DNA from: Sanguibacter antarcticus
GTDB lineage: Bacteria > Actinomycetota > Actinomycetes > Actinomycetales > Cellulomonadaceae
Assembly (NCBI RefSeq): GCF_002564005.1
Contig: NZ_PDJG01000001.1
Span: 2,852,001-2,916,000, forward strand
DNA length: 64,000 nucleotides
Direction of reading: 5' to 3'
A model generated the notes under the pieces. The model saw only the letters and a program-made list of their open reading frames with translations. It was not told where the DNA came from and did not search any database. A program made the translations under genes and the position numbers. Shown in pieces: positions 63,080-64,000 of this stretch. Numbering within the stretch: the stretch's first letter is position 1; each line of letters starts with the position of its first letter.

Positions 63080-63982
63080 GCTATCGATGCCCGAAGGCTT
63101 GGTGTTCTCCTTGCCGTCCACAGGGCTGGCGGAGTCGTTGCAGCGGCCGATCTGCTCCGTCTGACCCCGTCCGCCGTCTCTCAGCAGATCGCCAAGCTCG
63201 AGCTCGAGGAGAACGTCCAGGTCCTCGACCGCGGGCCCCGAGGAGTGACCCTCACCGCGGTCGGGCTCATGCTCGCCGAAGCGGCCGAGCGCATCGAGAC
63301 CGAGCTCGTCGAGGCCCGCAAGCAGATAGCGCTCCTCGGCCCCGAGGTCAGCGGACGCGTCGTCATCGGTGCGTTCCAGACCGTCACCCGGAGCGTCGTC
63401 GCACCGATGCTCACCGACCTCGCCCTTACGGCGCCCGGCATCGAGATCTCCGTCCACGAGGTCGAGAGCGTCGATGCTGCCCGGGGGCTGCGCAGCGGCG
63501 AGCTCGACCTGGTCGTCCTCGAGCACGACTCCGCCTCGGCACGGCCCGTCCCCAAGGGGTTCAGCGAGACGCTGCTGCTCGACGAACCGTGGCGGCTCGT
63601 CGTGCCGACGAGCATGGCTGTCCCGGCCACGGTCCAAGGCCTCAAGGACGCCGTCTGGATCGGAGCAGAGAAAGACACTGCTGCTGCGCGTGCCCTCGCT
63701 CGCGTCGTCGCCCTCACCGGGGCCGTACAAGAGTCGCGGCACGCGTACTCCAGCTACGAGGTCGCTCTCGCGCTCGTCGCCGCTGGTCAGGGGATCGCGC
63801 TCCTTCCGGCCCTCGCGCTCCAGACCGCAGACCTGCAGGGCGTCGACGTCGTGCAGGTCGCCGGGCTCGGCACCCGGCGCATCGCTGCCCGCCACCGCGC
63901 GAACCGCCACGAGCCCACCTCGGCGGTCACAGCGGTCGTGGACGGTCTGCTCGCACACGTCGCTGTACTCGACCTGGGATAG
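63077..63982 (+). CDS. LysR-family transcriptional regulator
   Basis: 301 residues. The N-terminal winged helix (ARRLGVLLAVHRAGGVVAAADLLRLTPSAVSQQIAKLE, about 5-42) is followed by the linker helix and a periplasmic-binding-like effector domain starting SGRVVIGAFQTV (near 92) with LRSGELDLVVLEHD. The effector is unknown. The ATG at 63077 is fixed by the leaderless promoter. LysR proteins often regulate a divergent gene, here the small membrane protein, and themselves. Confidence 0.9.
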   Translation: MAIDARRLGVLLAVHRAGGVVAAADLLRLTPSAVSQQIAKLELEENVQVLDRGPRGVTLTAVGLMLAEAAERIETELVEARKQIALLGPEVSGRVVIGAFQTVTRSVVAPMLTDLALTAPGIEISVHEVESVDAARGLRSGELDLVVLEHDSASARPVPKGFSETLLLDEPWRLVVPTSMAVPATVQGLKDAVWIGAEKDTAAARALARVVALTGAVQESRHAYSSYEVALALVAAGQGIALLPALALQTADLQGVDVVQVAGLGTRRIAARHRANRHEPTSAVTAVVDGLLAHVAVLDLG

Positions 63983-64000
63983 TTCGTCAACAGTTGCGGA

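Noticed and set aside
1..64000. CRISPR arrays, insertion sequences, prophage, rRNA operons
   Set aside because: No regularly spaced repeats, transposase, integrase or rRNA sequence was seen on either strand.

Overview
The window is a high-GC actinobacterial chromosome segment spanning the replication origin. Gene order, many GTG starts, leaderless promoters, CrgA, FHA proteins, a DLW-39 peptide and the TGTTTCACGTGAAACA parS consensus point to Actinomycetota. A member of order Micrococcales (Cellulomonas/Sanguibacter/Oerskovia-like) is my best guess; the genus is an inference from layout, not a match. No rRNA, insertion sequence, prophage or CRISPR array is visible.

Left flank (1-14.7 kb): the end of argJ, two divergent leaderless GNAT acetyltransferases, then dnaB interrupted by a 346-residue intein. 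A dense cluster of DnaA-box-like sequences lies in front of dnaB. Next come a MATE exporter, the rpsF-ssb-rpsR-rplI cluster, a class A penicillin-binding protein with a PASTA domain, a PadR regulator coupled to inositol-phosphate synthase, and an MFS transporter.

Centre-left (14.7-32.6 kb): pcnA diverges from a run of nudix hydrolase, DUF6049 protein, murJ and a membrane pseudokinase, followed by trxB-trxA behind a SigR-type promoter, an aminotransferase and a Ddl-like ligase. Then, all on the minus strand and reading away from the origin, come parB, parA, rsmG, jag, yidC, yidD, rnpA and rpmH.

Origin (32.6-35.1 kb): DnaA boxes occur both before dnaA and between dnaA and dnaN. The dnaA-dnaN gap also holds a tandem box pair followed by a trinucleotide tract resembling a DnaA-trio unwinding element. 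Six parS sites lie between 14.7 and 37.2 kb.

Right arm (35.1-64 kb): dnaN, gnd, recF, dciA, gyrB, gyrA, a DUF3566 protein, tRNA-Ile, a 39-residue DLW-39 protein, tRNA-Ala, a GNAT, an Ala-rich membrane protein, ppiA, a rhomboid protease, crgA, a DUF881 protein, a class E sortase, a 55-residue membrane peptide and pabA. The minus-strand growth-and-division cluster pknB-pknA-pbpA-rodA-pstP-fhaB-fhaA follows, then tRNA-Leu, a flavin monooxygenase, a small membrane protein and a LysR regulator.

Functionally the window joins replication initiation and fork assembly (DnaA, DnaB, DciA, DnaN, gyrase), origin segregation (ParAB-parS), ribosome and RNA processing, membrane insertion (YidC/YidD) and Ser/Thr-kinase control of wall growth. 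The most notable items are a class 3 (WCT-type) intein in the DnaB P-loop, the DnaA-box cluster before dnaB, the DnaA-trio-like tract, a five-fold Thr-containing repeat tail on RodA, and a pseudokinase gene separate from murJ.
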